A DNA stretch of 45,670 nucleotides from Chryseobacterium gleum (GCA_945902775.1 CAMDMY010000012.1:1-45670); one strand, 5' to 3'; counted from the stretch's first letter, positions 1 to 8,337 are shown. Notes: a model not told the origin generated them from the letters alone. Made by a program: numbers and translations.

Positions 1-52
1 GTTGCCCAACAGATTTACAGTCTGCCCTCGTTAGCCACTTGAGTATCTCCCC
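1..52 (-). tRNA. tRNA-Tyr (GTA), 3' part cut by window edge
   Basis: On the minus strand, positions 52 down to 1 give a 7-nt acceptor strand (46-52), a D arm, and an anticodon arm whose loop reads CTGTAAA, anticodon GTA (Tyr). After the anticodon stem the sequence enters the long variable arm expected of class II tRNA-Tyr and is cut by the window start. It lies 9 nt downstream of tRNA-Thr, so the two are very likely co-transcribed. In this phylum such a pair normally leads to tRNA-Gly and tuf, which would be outside the window. Confidence 0.93.
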
Positions 53-61
53 AACAAATTG

Positions 62-135
62 AGCCGATGGAGGGACTCGAACCCCCGACCTGCTGATTAC
101 AAATCAGCTGCTCTAGCCAGCTGAGCTACATCGGC
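62..135 (-). tRNA. tRNA-Thr (TGT)
   Basis: A complete 74-nt cloverleaf on the minus strand. The acceptor stem pairs 129-135 with 63-69, with a T discriminator at 62. The D arm, an anticodon arm with loop TTTGTAA (anticodon TGT, Thr) and a T arm containing GGTTCGAGTC are all present. CCA is not encoded. It is the first gene after the promoter at 194-223 and precedes tRNA-Tyr by 9 nt. Confidence 0.97.
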
Positions 136-193
136 ACTATTGATATTTTCAGTAATTAAAAGAACTTTTAAAGTGTTTCCCTTTTGAGGTGTG

Positions 194-223
194 CAAATCT
201 ACGTATTATATTTTGATTTGCAA
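194..223 (-). promoter_or_regulatory. Promoter for tRNA-Thr/tRNA-Tyr (and probably tuf)
   Basis: On the minus strand: TTG (221-223), exactly 19 nt, then TAGATTTG (194-201). This matches the primary sigma-factor promoter of Bacteroidetes, TTG-N19-TAnnTTTG. Transcription would start near 187, leaving about 50 nt before tRNA-Thr. The rest of 136-286 is AT-rich and holds nothing else I can name. Confidence 0.75.
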
Positions 224-286
224 GTTTTTTTCGAAAAAAAATATACTTTTTTTGATTAAAATCAAAAATTACTGAATATCAAACAA

Positions 287-580
287 TTAAGAAACCTTCT
301 CTTTATGCTTAGTCACCTGCTTTCTTAAAGCCTCAACAGCTAAATCAGCTGCCTCCTCAAAACTTTTACATTGCTTTTTAGCAAATAACTCTTTACCGGG
401 AATTAAAATTTTAATCTCAGCGATTTTGTTTTCGCCTTCTTGACTCTTGTCCAATCTTAAAAAAACTTCAGAAGCAATAATGTTATCAAAAAACAAATCT
501 AACTTACCGACTTTTTCGTTTACAAATTCGATTAACTTTTTATCTGCTGTAAAATGAACTGAATGTACTTGAATGTCCAT
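287..580 (-). CDS. hpf: Ribosome hibernation-promoting factor, short form (HPF/RaiA family)
   Basis: A 97-residue protein of the S30AE/HPF family. It begins MDIQVHSVHF and shows the expected beta-alpha-beta-beta-beta-alpha pattern, with a basic second helix and the KQVTKHKEK tail. Family members bind the 30S decoding region and shut down or dimerise ribosomes in stationary phase. The length is that of the short HPF type; there is no C-terminal dimerisation domain of the long form. It starts 2 nt after the xerC stop codon and is the last protein gene of the rpsU-xerC-hpf run, so growth-linked regulation with ribosomal protein bS21 is plausible. Family assignment is firm; whether it makes 100S dimers is inference. 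Confidence 0.9.
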   Translation of the reverse strand: MDIQVHSVHFTADKKLIEFVNEKVGKLDLFFDNIIASEVFLRLDKSQEGENKIAEIKILIPGKELFAKKQCKSFEEAADLAVEALRKQVTKHKEKVS

Positions 581-582
581 AA

Positions 583-1473
583 CTATTTTTTTTTATGCCC
601 TCTTGGATGAGCTTGTGAATATATATTATTTAACTGTGTAAACGAATTATGAGTGTAGACTTGGGTTGCTGATAAATTGGCATGCCCTAATAAATCTTTT
701 AAAGTTTCTAAACCAGCCCCGTTATTTAACATGTGAGTTGCAAAAGTATGTCGCAAAACATGTGGGCTACACTTATCTAAATTGGTTACATGACCAAGGT
801 ATGTATTAATAATTCTATAAACAAATTTTGGATAAACTTTTTCGCCATTTTTTAATGATAAAAGAAATATTGATTGTGTTTTAATTTTATCACAATCTTC
901 TATATATTCTTCAATTTGAAAATACAATTGATTAGAAATAGGTATTATTCTTTCTTTATTTCTTTTTCCCAAAACTTTTATGCGATCTGTTTGTATATCT
1001 GATTTTTTTAAATTAATTAACTCACTAAGTCGAATGCCAGTCTGATATAAAATCTCAATTATTAATTTAGCCCTAATACCTTCAAAAGAATCTGAAAATA
1101 CCTCATCCATTTTTTCTTTAATTATTTCCGATTCTCTTGCAAAACTAGGTAGTCTTTTTTCTGATTTAGGACCTTTTACAGATAAAGTTGGATTCTTAAC
1201 TATCAAACCTTCCTTTTTTAACCAATTAAAATATGCTCTTAAACTGGACAACTTCCTATTTACAGATCGAGCAGTTATACTTGAATCAATTAATTCGACA
1301 ATCCATCCTCTAATTAAAAATGAAGTTATTTCGTTTAAAGATAAGTTGCTATGACAGTTAAAATAAATTATAAATTGTTTTAAATCTAATTCATAAGCAA
1401 TAACGGTATGATCTGAAAATCGTTTTTCAATTTTCAAATATTCTAAAAATTTAGTCAAAAAAAAAGGAGCCAT
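583..1473 (-). CDS. xerC: Tyrosine recombinase XerC
   Basis: A 296-residue tyrosine recombinase with an N-terminal SAM-like core-binding domain (about 7-95) and a C-terminal catalytic domain (about 108-290). The full catalytic set is visible: R148 (TGIRLSEL), K170, H238 and R241 (HVLRHTF), H264 (LLGHANL) and nucleophile Y273. With XerD it would resolve chromosome dimers at dif. Its place between rpsU and hpf is typical of this phylum and argues against a mobile-element integrase. The start is uncertain: the ATG at 1473 lies inside the rpsU terminator hairpin, and the first residues (APFF) are encoded by the hairpin and its T-tract. A TTG at 1458 would give a start closer to what family members usually have (TKFLEYLKIEKRF). 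Confidence 0.92.
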   Translation of the reverse strand: MAPFFLTKFLEYLKIEKRFSDHTVIAYELDLKQFIIYFNCHSNLSLNEITSFLIRGWIVELIDSSITARSVNRKLSSLRAYFNWLKKEGLIVKNPTLSVKGPKSEKRLPSFARESEIIKEKMDEVFSDSFEGIRAKLIIEILYQTGIRLSELINLKKSDIQTDRIKVLGKRNKERIIPISNQLYFQIEEYIEDCDKIKTQSIFLLSLKNGEKVYPKFVYRIINTYLGHVTNLDKCSPHVLRHTFATHMLNNGAGLETLKDLLGHANLSATQVYTHNSFTQLNNIYSQAHPRGHKKK

Positions 1474-1483
1474 AGGCTCCTTT
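1457..1483 (-). terminator. Rho-independent terminator/attenuator after rpsU
   Basis: A perfect 9-bp stem (1463-1471 with 1475-1483, AAAGGAGCC/GGCTCCTTT) with a 3-nt loop. On the minus strand it is followed by nine T (1457-1465). It lies 27 nt past the rpsU stop codon and overlaps the annotated start of xerC, so it probably makes most transcripts end after rpsU, with read-through into xerC-hpf. Confidence 0.85.
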
Positions 1484-1510
1484 ACGTTTTTTTTAAAAAT
1501 AAGTTTCTAC

Positions 1511-1702
1511 TTATTGAGCAGAAGAAATTAATTTTTCACGATAAACTGCACGGATATTATCTTGACGTTTAACAACTGAAGGTTTTGTGAACTCTTTACG
1601 ATTTCTCAATTCTTTCATAGCTTTAGTTTTATCAAATTTCTTTTTGAATTTTTTAAGAGCTCTCTCGATGTTTTCCCCTTCTTTTACCGGAATAATTAAC
1701 AT
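1511..1702 (-). CDS. rpsU: 30S ribosomal protein bS21
   Basis: A 63-residue very basic protein with the bS21 signature (MLIIPVKEGENIERALKKFK). It sits on the 30S platform near the 3' end of 16S rRNA. In Flavobacteriia, ribosome structures have linked bS21, including a tyrosine at about position 54, to hiding the anti-Shine-Dalgarno sequence; a tyrosine is present at position 54 here (RAVYREK). The 30 nt upstream of the ATG (1703-1732) hold no GGAGG-like sequence, only A-rich DNA. It is first in the operon, under the promoter at 1743-1772, and is followed by a strong terminator. Confidence 0.95.
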   Translation of the reverse strand: MLIIPVKEGENIERALKKFKKKFDKTKAMKELRNRKEFTKPSVVKRQDNIRAVYREKLISSAQ

Positions 1703-1742
1703 ATTTCTTTATTTTTTATAATTTCTGTTCTACTTTGGACAA

Positions 1743-1772
1743 CAAAGATAGAGATTTATTTTTTATTAACAA
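1743..1772 (-). promoter_or_regulatory. Promoter for rpsU-xerC-hpf
   Basis: On the minus strand: TTG (1770-1772), exactly 19 nt, then TATCTTTG (1743-1750), a full match to the Bacteroidetes TTG-N19-TAnnTTTG promoter. The expected start of transcription is near 1736, leaving a leader of about 34 nt before rpsU. It sits directly downstream of the acyl-CoA dehydrogenase stop codon, so rpsU does not depend on that gene's transcript. Confidence 0.75.
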
Positions 1773-1775
1773 TGA

Positions 1776-2915
1776 TTATTTCAAAATTTCTCTAGAAATA
1801 ACTAATTTTTGAATTTCTGATGTACCCTCACCTATTGTACAAAGTTTAGCGTCTCTATAAAATTTTTCAACAGGGAAGTCTTTAGTATATCCATATCCTC
1901 CAAAAATTTGAACAGCTTCATTAGCTACTTCACAAGCAATTTCTGAAGCATAAAGTTTAGCCATTGCTGATTCGGTTGTTAATTTTTTACCTGAATTCTT
2001 TAAAAATGCCGCTTGATTTAACAACAACTCTGCTGCTTCAATTTTAGTAGCCATATCTGCTAATTTAAAACCTATTGCTTGAAATTGAGCTATTGGTTTT
2101 CCAAATTGAACTCTCTCTTTTGCATATTTAACAGCTGCCTCATAAGCACCTTTAGCTATTCCTAAGGCTAATGCGCCGATAGAAATTCTACCACCATCCA
2201 ATATTTTCATAGACTGTATAAATCCATCACCTTCTTTGCCAATTAAATTCTCAGCAGGAATTCTACAATTATCAAAAATTAATTCAGCAGTTTCTGAAGC
2301 GCGCATACCTAATTTATTCTCCTTCTTACCTGCAGAAAAACCCGGAGTTCCTCTTTCTACTATAAAGGCTGACATTCCATGCGAATCACCTTTCTCTCCA
2401 GTTCTCGCTATCACAACAGCTACATCACCAGATTTACCATGAGTTATAAAGTTTTTTGAACCATTTAAAACCCAAAAATCCCCATCTTTAATAGCTGTAG
2501 TATTCATTCCTCCAGCGTCAGATCCAGTCCCTGTTTCAGTTAAACCCCATGCACCAATCCATTCTGCACTAGCTAACTTTGGTAAATATTTCTTTTTCTG
2601 CTCTTCACTTCCATGATAAAAAATATGACCAGTACAAAGTGAATTATGAGCAGCTACAGATAAACCTATTGATCCACACACCTTTGCGATTTCTGAAATA
2701 ACCGTTATATATTCTAAATAGCCAAATCCAGAACCTCCATATTCTGCTGGGACAAATACGCCCATCAAACCAAGTTCTCCTAATTTTTTAAAAATATGAA
2801 TTGGGAACTCTTGAGATTCATCCCATTCCATCACATTTGGACGAATTTCTTTTTCTGCAAAATCACGCACCATTTGCGCAATCATAAGTTGGTTTTCGCT
2901 TTGATCAAAGTTCAT
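1776..2915 (-). CDS. Acyl-CoA dehydrogenase
   Basis: A 379-residue FAD enzyme of the acyl-CoA dehydrogenase family, complete in length. It has the N-terminal helical domain ([20 protein letters not shown]), the flavin-contact segment [14 protein letters not shown], and the C-terminal helical domain with [19 protein letters not shown]. The catalytic-base glutamate of short/medium-chain enzymes is present at E363 (GEGTSEIQ). It would oxidise an acyl-CoA to the 2-enoyl-CoA in fatty-acid or branched-chain amino-acid breakdown, passing electrons to ETF. Chain-length specificity cannot be told from sequence alone. No other beta-oxidation gene is nearby. It lies 29 nt downstream of apt. Confidence 0.93.
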   Translation of the reverse strand: MNFDQSENQLMIAQMVRDFAEKEIRPNVMEWDESQEFPIHIFKKLGELGLMGVFVPAEYGGSGFGYLEYITVISEIAKVCGSIGLSVAAHNSLCTGHIFYHGSEEQKKKYLPKLASAEWIGAWGLTETGTGSDAGGMNTTAIKDGDFWVLNGSKNFITHGKSGDVAVVIARTGEKGDSHGMSAFIVERGTPGFSAGKKENKLGMRASETAELIFDNCRIPAENLIGKEGDGFIQSMKILDGGRISIGALALGIAKGAYEAAVKYAKERVQFGKPIAQFQAIGFKLADMATKIEAAELLLNQAAFLKNSGKKLTTESAMAKLYASEIACEVANEAVQIFGGYGYTKDFPVEKFYRDAKLCTIGEGTSEIQKLVISREILK

Positions 2916-2944
2916 TTTATTCTGTTTATAGTAATTATATTTAT

Positions 2945-3475
2945 TTAATAGCGTACTAAATTAATAATATTGTCTGAAAAAGTATGCAATTTTTCAGATC
3001 CATTTAGAAAATCTAATGAGACTAAAAAATTAAACCCTATAACTTCTGCACCACACTTCTTCACTAATTCTCCAGCTGCAGCAGCCGACCCACCTGTAGC
3101 AAGTAAATCATCATGAATCAATACTCTTTGGCCTTTCGATAGGGCATCTGTATGAATTTCTATTGTTGCACTTCCATATTCTAAATCATAATCATGACTG
3201 ATTTTATCATATGGTAATTTCCCTTTCTTACGAATCAATACAAAAGGAACTCCTAATCTCATAGCTAATGGATATCCAAATAAAAAACCTCTACTTTCAA
3301 TACCAGCTACTGCTTCAATTCTTTGATCTTTATATACCTCAGTCAAATGATCTACTATTTCATTTGACAAAATAGAATCCAACATTATTGGGGAAATATC
3401 TTTAAAATTAATTCCTTCTTTAGGGAAATTAGGTACATTCCTAATTGCGTTATTTATTTTTTCTTCTAGTTTCAT
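2945..3475 (-). CDS. apt: Adenine phosphoribosyltransferase
   Basis: A 176-residue purine-salvage enzyme that makes AMP and pyrophosphate from adenine and PRPP. The PRPP-binding motif [14 protein letters not shown] is at 118-131, and the family segments [23 protein letters not shown] and [11 protein letters not shown] are all present. Length is normal. It begins 1 nt after the end of the upstream helix-hairpin-helix gene. A TATCTTTG box (3480-3487) with TTG 18 nt upstream lies within that gene's last codons. If used, this would start the apt transcript almost at the ATG; I treat that promoter as tentative. Confidence 0.95.
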   Translation of the reverse strand: MKLEEKINNAIRNVPNFPKEGINFKDISPIMLDSILSNEIVDHLTEVYKDQRIEAVAGIESRGFLFGYPLAMRLGVPFVLIRKKGKLPYDKISHDYDLEYGSATIEIHTDALSKGQRVLIHDDLLATGGSAAAAGELVKKCGAEVIGFNFLVSLDFLNGSEKLHTFSDNIINLVRY

Positions 3476-3476
3476 A

Positions 3477-4355
3477 TTACAAAGATAAATATGGTTTTAA
3501 TTTTTCAAACATTTCTTCATTAATTAAAACTGATTCTTTTATTTCTTCTATATTTTTAAAACCTCCTTTTTGCTCTCTTATTTTAATAATAGAATTTGCT
3601 ATATTCCATCTAACATATGGATGTTTTTTTAAATTATCCAAATTAACACTATTTAATTCTATTTTAATAATTTTAGAATTATCAATTTTGATAAATGGTT
3701 CAATTATTTCGAAGTTTTCTTGTTCCATCTTCCAAACTTCTTTTAATTGTGAAACTTGATTAAAACCTCCTAATTCATTTCTTTTTTTTAGGATTTGTTT
3801 AGCGAAAAATGGCCCAATACCCTTTATATTTAATAACTCCTCTTCTGTTGCACTATTCATTTCAATAAGCATAGGATTACTTTTTGAAATGGATTTATCA
3901 ATTAAAATTGTACTCCCCTTTTTTAAAGAATAGAATGTTGAATCTTTAATTAAATTAAACAATTCCTCTGAAATTACAAATATTCGCTTAAGATCCTCAT
4001 TTGAATTCAAACCTCTTTTTGAAAAATTTAGGACAACTTTAGCTTGCTTTGTTGAAAGTCCTAATCTAATCCAATCTTCCTCTCTATAATTATTAGGGTC
4101 AAACTTTGATAAAGGTTTTCTAAATTTTACTCTTTTAAAGTTTTTAGCTTTCGATTGATATTCATTAAAATACGTTTTCTGACTTTTCTCTTTAATCCAT
4201 TTTTCAGATGGGAAGGAATGGATTGAAATTATTTCATCCCCACTTATAAAAAAATAAATTCTAGGCAAATAAATGATCAAGAGTAAAATTAAACTTAAAT
4301 ACAAAAGGGCTCTCCGGTTTCGTTTGGAAAGATTTAGGTTTATTTGGTGTTTCAT
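3477..4355 (-). CDS. Membrane-anchored protein with three ComEA-like helix-hairpin-helix units
   Basis: A 292-residue protein with a basic N-terminus, one membrane segment (about 16-37) and a polar linker. Three tandem helix-hairpin-helix units follow at about 84-145, 163-223 and 231-292. The second is canonical (MNSATEEELLNIKGIGPFFA, then GGF); the first and third are divergent but keep the spacing and the GG turn or its equivalent. ComEA proteins carry one such DNA-binding pair outside the cytoplasmic membrane and take up DNA. A role in DNA uptake here is inference, as no other competence gene is nearby. It is tightly packed between the permease gene and apt. Confidence 0.8.
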   Translation of the reverse strand: MKHQINLNLSKRNRRALLYLSLILLLIIYLPRIYFFISGDEIISIHSFPSEKWIKEKSQKTYFNEYQSKAKNFKRVKFRKPLSKFDPNNYREEDWIRLGLSTKQAKVVLNFSKRGLNSNEDLKRIFVISEELFNLIKDSTFYSLKKGSTILIDKSISKSNPMLIEMNSATEEELLNIKGIGPFFAKQILKKRNELGGFNQVSQLKEVWKMEQENFEIIEPFIKIDNSKIIKIELNSVNLDNLKKHPYVRWNIANSIIKIREQKGGFKNIEEIKESVLINEEMFEKLKPYLSL

Positions 4356-4356
4356 T

Positions 4357-5799
4357 TTACAACTTTTTCTTTGTAATATAATAAATTGGTATACCTATCA
4401 ATACAATTACTAATCCTAAACCTGTACTCAATGTATCATAGATTAATAAATCGATACAAATAGCTAGAGTTATTATTATATAGACTAAAGGAATAAAAGG
4501 ATATCCCAAAGCTTTATATGGCCTTTCAGTATCAGGCTCCTTAATTCTTAAAATAAAAAGCCCTCCGATTGTTAGAATATAAAAAAGTAGAGATGCAAAA
4601 GTAGAATACTTCAATAATTCTCCATATTGACCCGATAAACATAAAACACTAGCCCATAAACATTGGAGCCATAAAGCAATTGAAGGAACTTGATTTGAAT
4701 TTAAATTTTGTGCTTTTCTAAAAAACAATCCATCTTTAGACATGGCATAAAAAAGACGAGAACCTGCTAATATTAATCCATTATTACATCCAAAAGTTGA
4801 AATCATAATAAGTATGGCCATAATACTTGCGCCAAGACCTCCGAAAATGATTGATGCAGCCGCTGCTCCTACCCTATCGTTACTGGCAAATTTTATTCCT
4901 TGTCCAATCGCGTCTTGTTCAGATGCACTTCCTTCAATTGGTAATAATGTCAAGTAAGCTACATTTGCTAAAATATAAATGATTGTTACTATCAATGTTC
5001 CTAAAAATAAACTTCTAGGTATATTCTTTTTCGGGTCTTTTATTTCACCTGCAATAAAAGTAACGTTATTCCAAGCATCAGAAGAAAATAATGAATTTAT
5101 TATCGTTGCACCCATCGCGCCCATTAATGCGAATCCTGCAATTGGAACAACAGTAACTTCACCTGAAGGTAGAATTGTTGTTTTTGTTGCAGCCCACATA
5201 TCAGCAAAATTATTAGTAAATGTATTGGTTTTAAGTCCGACTGCTAAACCTAAAATTATTAATGCAAAAAGTGCAAATAATTTAGCGGAGGTAAAAATCA
5301 ATTGAATAATCCTACCATTTTGAACTCCTTTAGTATTAATAAAAGTTAAAAAGATAATACTAAAAATTGCCAATAACTGTGAATACGTTATAGTTAGAAA
5401 ACTTCCATTTGAATAGAATTCTTTATTTAATTCAGGGAAAAATACGGAAGTGTATTTCGCAAAAGCCACAGCAACAGCTGCAATAACTCCAGTTTGAATA
5501 ACCGTAAAAACAGTCCATCCATATAAAAAAGAAACCATTCTACCATACGCTCTTTGAATATATACATATTGACCTCCAGCATTTGGCATCATACTTGCCA
5601 ATTCACCATAACTTAATGCGGCAAAAATGGTAATCAAACCAGTTAAAAGCCAAAGAATAAGCATCCAACCTGGAGAACCAATATCTCTCATCATTGCTGC
5701 AGTAACAATGAAGATCCCTGAACCAATCATAGAACCTGCAACTATACTTGTTGCATCTAGTAAACCTAATGTTCTTTTTAATTCATTTTTTTCTGACAT
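4357..5799 (-). CDS. APC-superfamily amino acid permease
   Basis: A 480-residue integral membrane protein with about 12 hydrophobic segments. It has the APC signature in the first helix (SIVAGSMIGSGIFIVTAAM) and family features such as FAALSYGELASMMPNAGGQYVY and NVTFIAGEIKDPKKNIP. It would import or exchange amino acids by secondary transport, and resembles the LAT/SteT-like branch; the substrate cannot be told. It ends 1 nt before the helix-hairpin-helix gene. A second, different APC permease lies upstream, separated from it by a terminator, so the two are probably independent transcripts. Confidence 0.9.
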   Translation of the reverse strand: MSEKNELKRTLGLLDATSIVAGSMIGSGIFIVTAAMMRDIGSPGWMLILWLLTGLITIFAALSYGELASMMPNAGGQYVYIQRAYGRMVSFLYGWTVFTVIQTGVIAAVAVAFAKYTSVFFPELNKEFYSNGSFLTITYSQLLAIFSIIFLTFINTKGVQNGRIIQLIFTSAKLFALFALIILGLAVGLKTNTFTNNFADMWAATKTTILPSGEVTVVPIAGFALMGAMGATIINSLFSSDAWNNVTFIAGEIKDPKKNIPRSLFLGTLIVTIIYILANVAYLTLLPIEGSASEQDAIGQGIKFASNDRVGAAAASIIFGGLGASIMAILIMISTFGCNNGLILAGSRLFYAMSKDGLFFRKAQNLNSNQVPSIALWLQCLWASVLCLSGQYGELLKYSTFASLLFYILTIGGLFILRIKEPDTERPYKALGYPFIPLVYIIITLAICIDLLIYDTLSTGLGLVIVLIGIPIYYITKKKL

Positions 5800-5814
5800 T
5801 CTGATTTTTGAAGT

Positions 5815-5854
5815 TAATTTAAAATAAAATGGTCAATAAAATTATTGACCATTT
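5815..5854 (-). terminator. Terminator after the upstream permease gene
   Basis: A perfect 12-bp stem, 5827-5838 with 5843-5854 (AAATGGTCAATA/TATTGACCATTT), with a 4-nt loop, followed on the minus strand by a T-rich tail. It lies 23 nt beyond the stop codon of the permease at 5877-7382 and just before the start of the permease at 4357-5799. Confidence 0.75.
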
Positions 5855-5876
5855 CTTTATTTTTATAAGACTTGTT

Positions 5877-7382
5877 TTAACTTTCAGTATCTGATTGTTT
5901 TAAAAGCTCTTTTTCTTGCTCTCTTTCCCAATCGTTCAATTTACTGTTTCTTCTAGAATATAAAAAATAAACAATTATTCCTATAGACGACCAAATTAAA
6001 AACGCAATCCATGTTTCTTTTCTAACAAAACACATCAAGAAAACATTAAAACCTACACCTAAAACAGCAACTACTGGTAAAAAAGGCACCTTAAACGGAC
6101 GCTCTAAATGAGGTTGTTTCACTCTTAAAACCCAAACAGCCAATGCAATCATAGCAAATGCTAAAAGTGTACCCATCGAACACATTTCAGAAACTTTATC
6201 AATAGGTGTTAATGAAGCAACGATGGAAATAATCATCCCCACTAATATTGTGCTTTTAAAAGGTGTTTTAAATTTTTTATGTATTTCACAGAACATCGCT
6301 GGTAATAACCCATCTTTCGCCATTCCCAGAAAAACCCTAGTTTGACCAAGCATCATTACCATCATTACTGAAATCAAACCTGCAACTGCGGCAATTGTGA
6401 TAAGGACAGTTGCCCAAGGCATATTTACACCTTCAAAAGCAGATGCTACCGGTGCTTTCACATCTAATTGGTCATATCTTACCATCCCTGTTAAAACCAA
6501 TGAAACAAGAATATAAAGTACTGTACATATAACAAGCGACATAATTATTGCAAAAGGAACATCTTTCTTAGGATTTATAGCTTCCCCAGCCTGAGTAGAA
6601 ACAGCATCAAAACCTATATAAGCAAAGAAAACTATAGACGCAGCAGTCATCACTCCGCTCCATCCAAAATGAGATGTCCCATCAGAGTCTATAATTTGCT
6701 CAGGAATAAATGGGTGATAATTATTTGTATCGATAAAGAAAAAACCTACGAAAATCACAAAAAGAACAACAGCGATTTTAAGAATAACAATTATGTTATT
6801 TGTTTTTGCTGCTTCCTTTATACCTCTTACCAATATAGAAGTTACGACCCAAGTAATTAAAAACGCAGGTAAGTTAAAACAAATAGATGGAGCAGTTTCC
6901 CCAATAGCAGCATATTTTGTTGCGGCTGTAATTGGATCATTCATTAACCATAGTGGCGGATCAATTCCACATTGATGTAAAAGTTTTTCAAAATAACCAC
7001 TCCAAGCAACAGCAACAGTAGTTGCTCCCATCATATATTCTAAAATCAAATTCCATCCTATAATCCAAGCAAAAATCTCTCCCATAGTACCATAAGAATA
7101 AGCATAAGCCGATCCTTCTACTGGTAAAACGGAAGAAAATTCAGCATAACACAAAGCGGCAAATAAACAACCCATTCCAGCAATTACAAAAGCAAGTGCT
7201 AAGGCTGGTCCTGCGTTATTATGAGCTGCTACTCCAGTTAATGTGAAAATACCTCCTCCTATAATCGCTCCGATACCTAATGATGTTAATCCCCATCGTC
7301 CTAAAACTCGGTTTAGATTACTTTTTTTCATTTCAGCTTCAAACAAACTAATTGGCTTTTTTCGCCATGGACTTCCTGCCAT
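5877..7382 (-). CDS. APC-family cationic/neutral amino acid permease (YfnA/CAT-like)
   Basis: A 501-residue protein with about 12 to 13 membrane helices. The N-terminus (MAGSPWRKKPISLFEAEMKK) and first helix (LGIGAIIGGGIFTLTGVAA) are typical of the bacterial YfnA/CAT-type permeases, as are FFAYIGFDAVSTQAGEAINP and the C-terminal LERPFKVPFLP. I chose the ATG at 7382 over a TTG three codons upstream because homologues start at MA-x-PxWRKK. It likely moves amino acids with protons; the substrate is unknown. It is followed by the hairpin at 5827-5854. Confidence 0.9.
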   Translation of the reverse strand: MAGSPWRKKPISLFEAEMKKSNLNRVLGRWGLTSLGIGAIIGGGIFTLTGVAAHNNAGPALALAFVIAGMGCLFAALCYAEFSSVLPVEGSAYAYSYGTMGEIFAWIIGWNLILEYMMGATTVAVAWSGYFEKLLHQCGIDPPLWLMNDPITAATKYAAIGETAPSICFNLPAFLITWVVTSILVRGIKEAAKTNNIIVILKIAVVLFVIFVGFFFIDTNNYHPFIPEQIIDSDGTSHFGWSGVMTAASIVFFAYIGFDAVSTQAGEAINPKKDVPFAIIMSLVICTVLYILVSLVLTGMVRYDQLDVKAPVASAFEGVNMPWATVLITIAAVAGLISVMMVMMLGQTRVFLGMAKDGLLPAMFCEIHKKFKTPFKSTILVGMIISIVASLTPIDKVSEMCSMGTLLAFAMIALAVWVLRVKQPHLERPFKVPFLPVVAVLGVGFNVFLMCFVRKETWIAFLIWSSIGIIVYFLYSRRNSKLNDWEREQEKELLKQSDTES

Positions 7383-7440
7383 TTTATTCAATTTTTAATT
7401 ATTTATTACGTTAAAGATAATTTTTAAAACTAAATGAATT

Positions 7441-8328
7441 CTATTTTTCTAATAATTCAAGTGATTTTTCTAATGTTAATGGCTCGTAATTCAATTCATT
7501 ACGAGCTTTAGTTAAATCAAAACCCGTTTTAGGAGGTCTTTTAGCAGCTTGATTTAAAGTAGTTGATCTTATTGGTTTTATTTGATTTTTAGGTAACCCA
7601 TAAAAGTCAGCAATTCTATAAACTAAATCAATAACAGACATTGTTTCAGGACCTGAAATATGAAAAACACCTTTTTTATTTCGTAAAACTATCTCTAAAC
7701 AACCCCAAGCCAAATCTTCAGCCCATGTAGGTGCTCTAAATTGATCATCAACAATCGTTATCTCATTTCCTGTTTTTAGTGCTTCCTTTGCCCAAAGGAC
7801 AATATTCGTTCGAGATAAATTATTCCCTTCTCCATAAACAATAATAGTCCTTACTATTGACCAATTATGTGTCATGCTAGTTTGAAGAACATTTTCAGCA
7901 TCTACTTTTGACTTCGCATAAACACTTAAAGGATTAACTATATCTTCTTCTTTATAATTACCTTTTTCTCCATCGAAAACAAAATCTGTTGAAAGTAATT
8001 GAAAATGAGCATTGTACTGAACACTAGCTCTTAATAATAATTTTGTTGCGTCAACATTCATAATTTGACATTCATCATTATGTTCTTCACAATAATCAAC
8101 ATTTGTAATTGCAGCTGTATGAATCACGTGTGTTGGATAATAAAATTGAAAAACATTATTTATTTCTGAAAAAATTGAAATATCAAGTGACAAATAATTT
8201 ATAGTTGGGCAGTCCGGATTTCTATTTTCACCTTTTGAAGTTGCAATGAAATTTAAACCTCTTTCAAGACATAATTTAACTAATTTCTGTCCTAACAATC
8301 CATTAGAACCGGTAATCAAAATCCTCAT
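7441..8328 (-). CDS. RmlD-like NAD(P)-dependent sugar-nucleotide reductase
   Basis: A 295-residue short-chain dehydrogenase of the RmlD (dTDP-4-dehydrorhamnose reductase) group. It shows the nucleotide-binding motif GSNGLLG (7-13), the STDFVFDG segment typical of RmlD (113-120) and the catalytic pair Y137/K141 (YAKSK). RmlD makes dTDP-L-rhamnose. However, RmlA and RmlC are absent here and the rmlB-like gene is 11 kb away on the other strand, so the true substrate is open; some RmlD-like proteins act on other sugars or in other pathways. It lies 9 nt upstream of nothing but permease-side spacer and is transcribed from just after the K+ channel gene (9-nt gap), suggesting one transcript with it. 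Confidence 0.8.
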   Translation of the reverse strand: MRILITGSNGLLGQKLVKLCLERGLNFIATSKGENRNPDCPTINYLSLDISIFSEINNVFQFYYPTHVIHTAAITNVDYCEEHNDECQIMNVDATKLLLRASVQYNAHFQLLSTDFVFDGEKGNYKEEDIVNPLSVYAKSKVDAENVLQTSMTHNWSIVRTIIVYGEGNNLSRTNIVLWAKEALKTGNEITIVDDQFRAPTWAEDLAWGCLEIVLRNKKGVFHISGPETMSVIDLVYRIADFYGLPKNQIKPIRSTTLNQAAKRPPKTGFDLTKARNELNYEPLTLEKSLELLEK

Positions 8329-8337
8329 AATTCAATT

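Noticed and set aside
583-1473. Considered whether the tyrosine recombinase marks a mobile element or an attachment site at the neighbouring tRNAs.
   Set aside because: It has the XerC layout, is in the conserved rpsU-xerC-hpf order, and no repeat of a tRNA 3' end or cargo genes are seen.
4357-7382. Two adjacent APC permeases as a recent tandem duplication.
   Set aside because: Their sequences, lengths and N-termini belong to different APC branches and a terminator separates them; not a recent copy.
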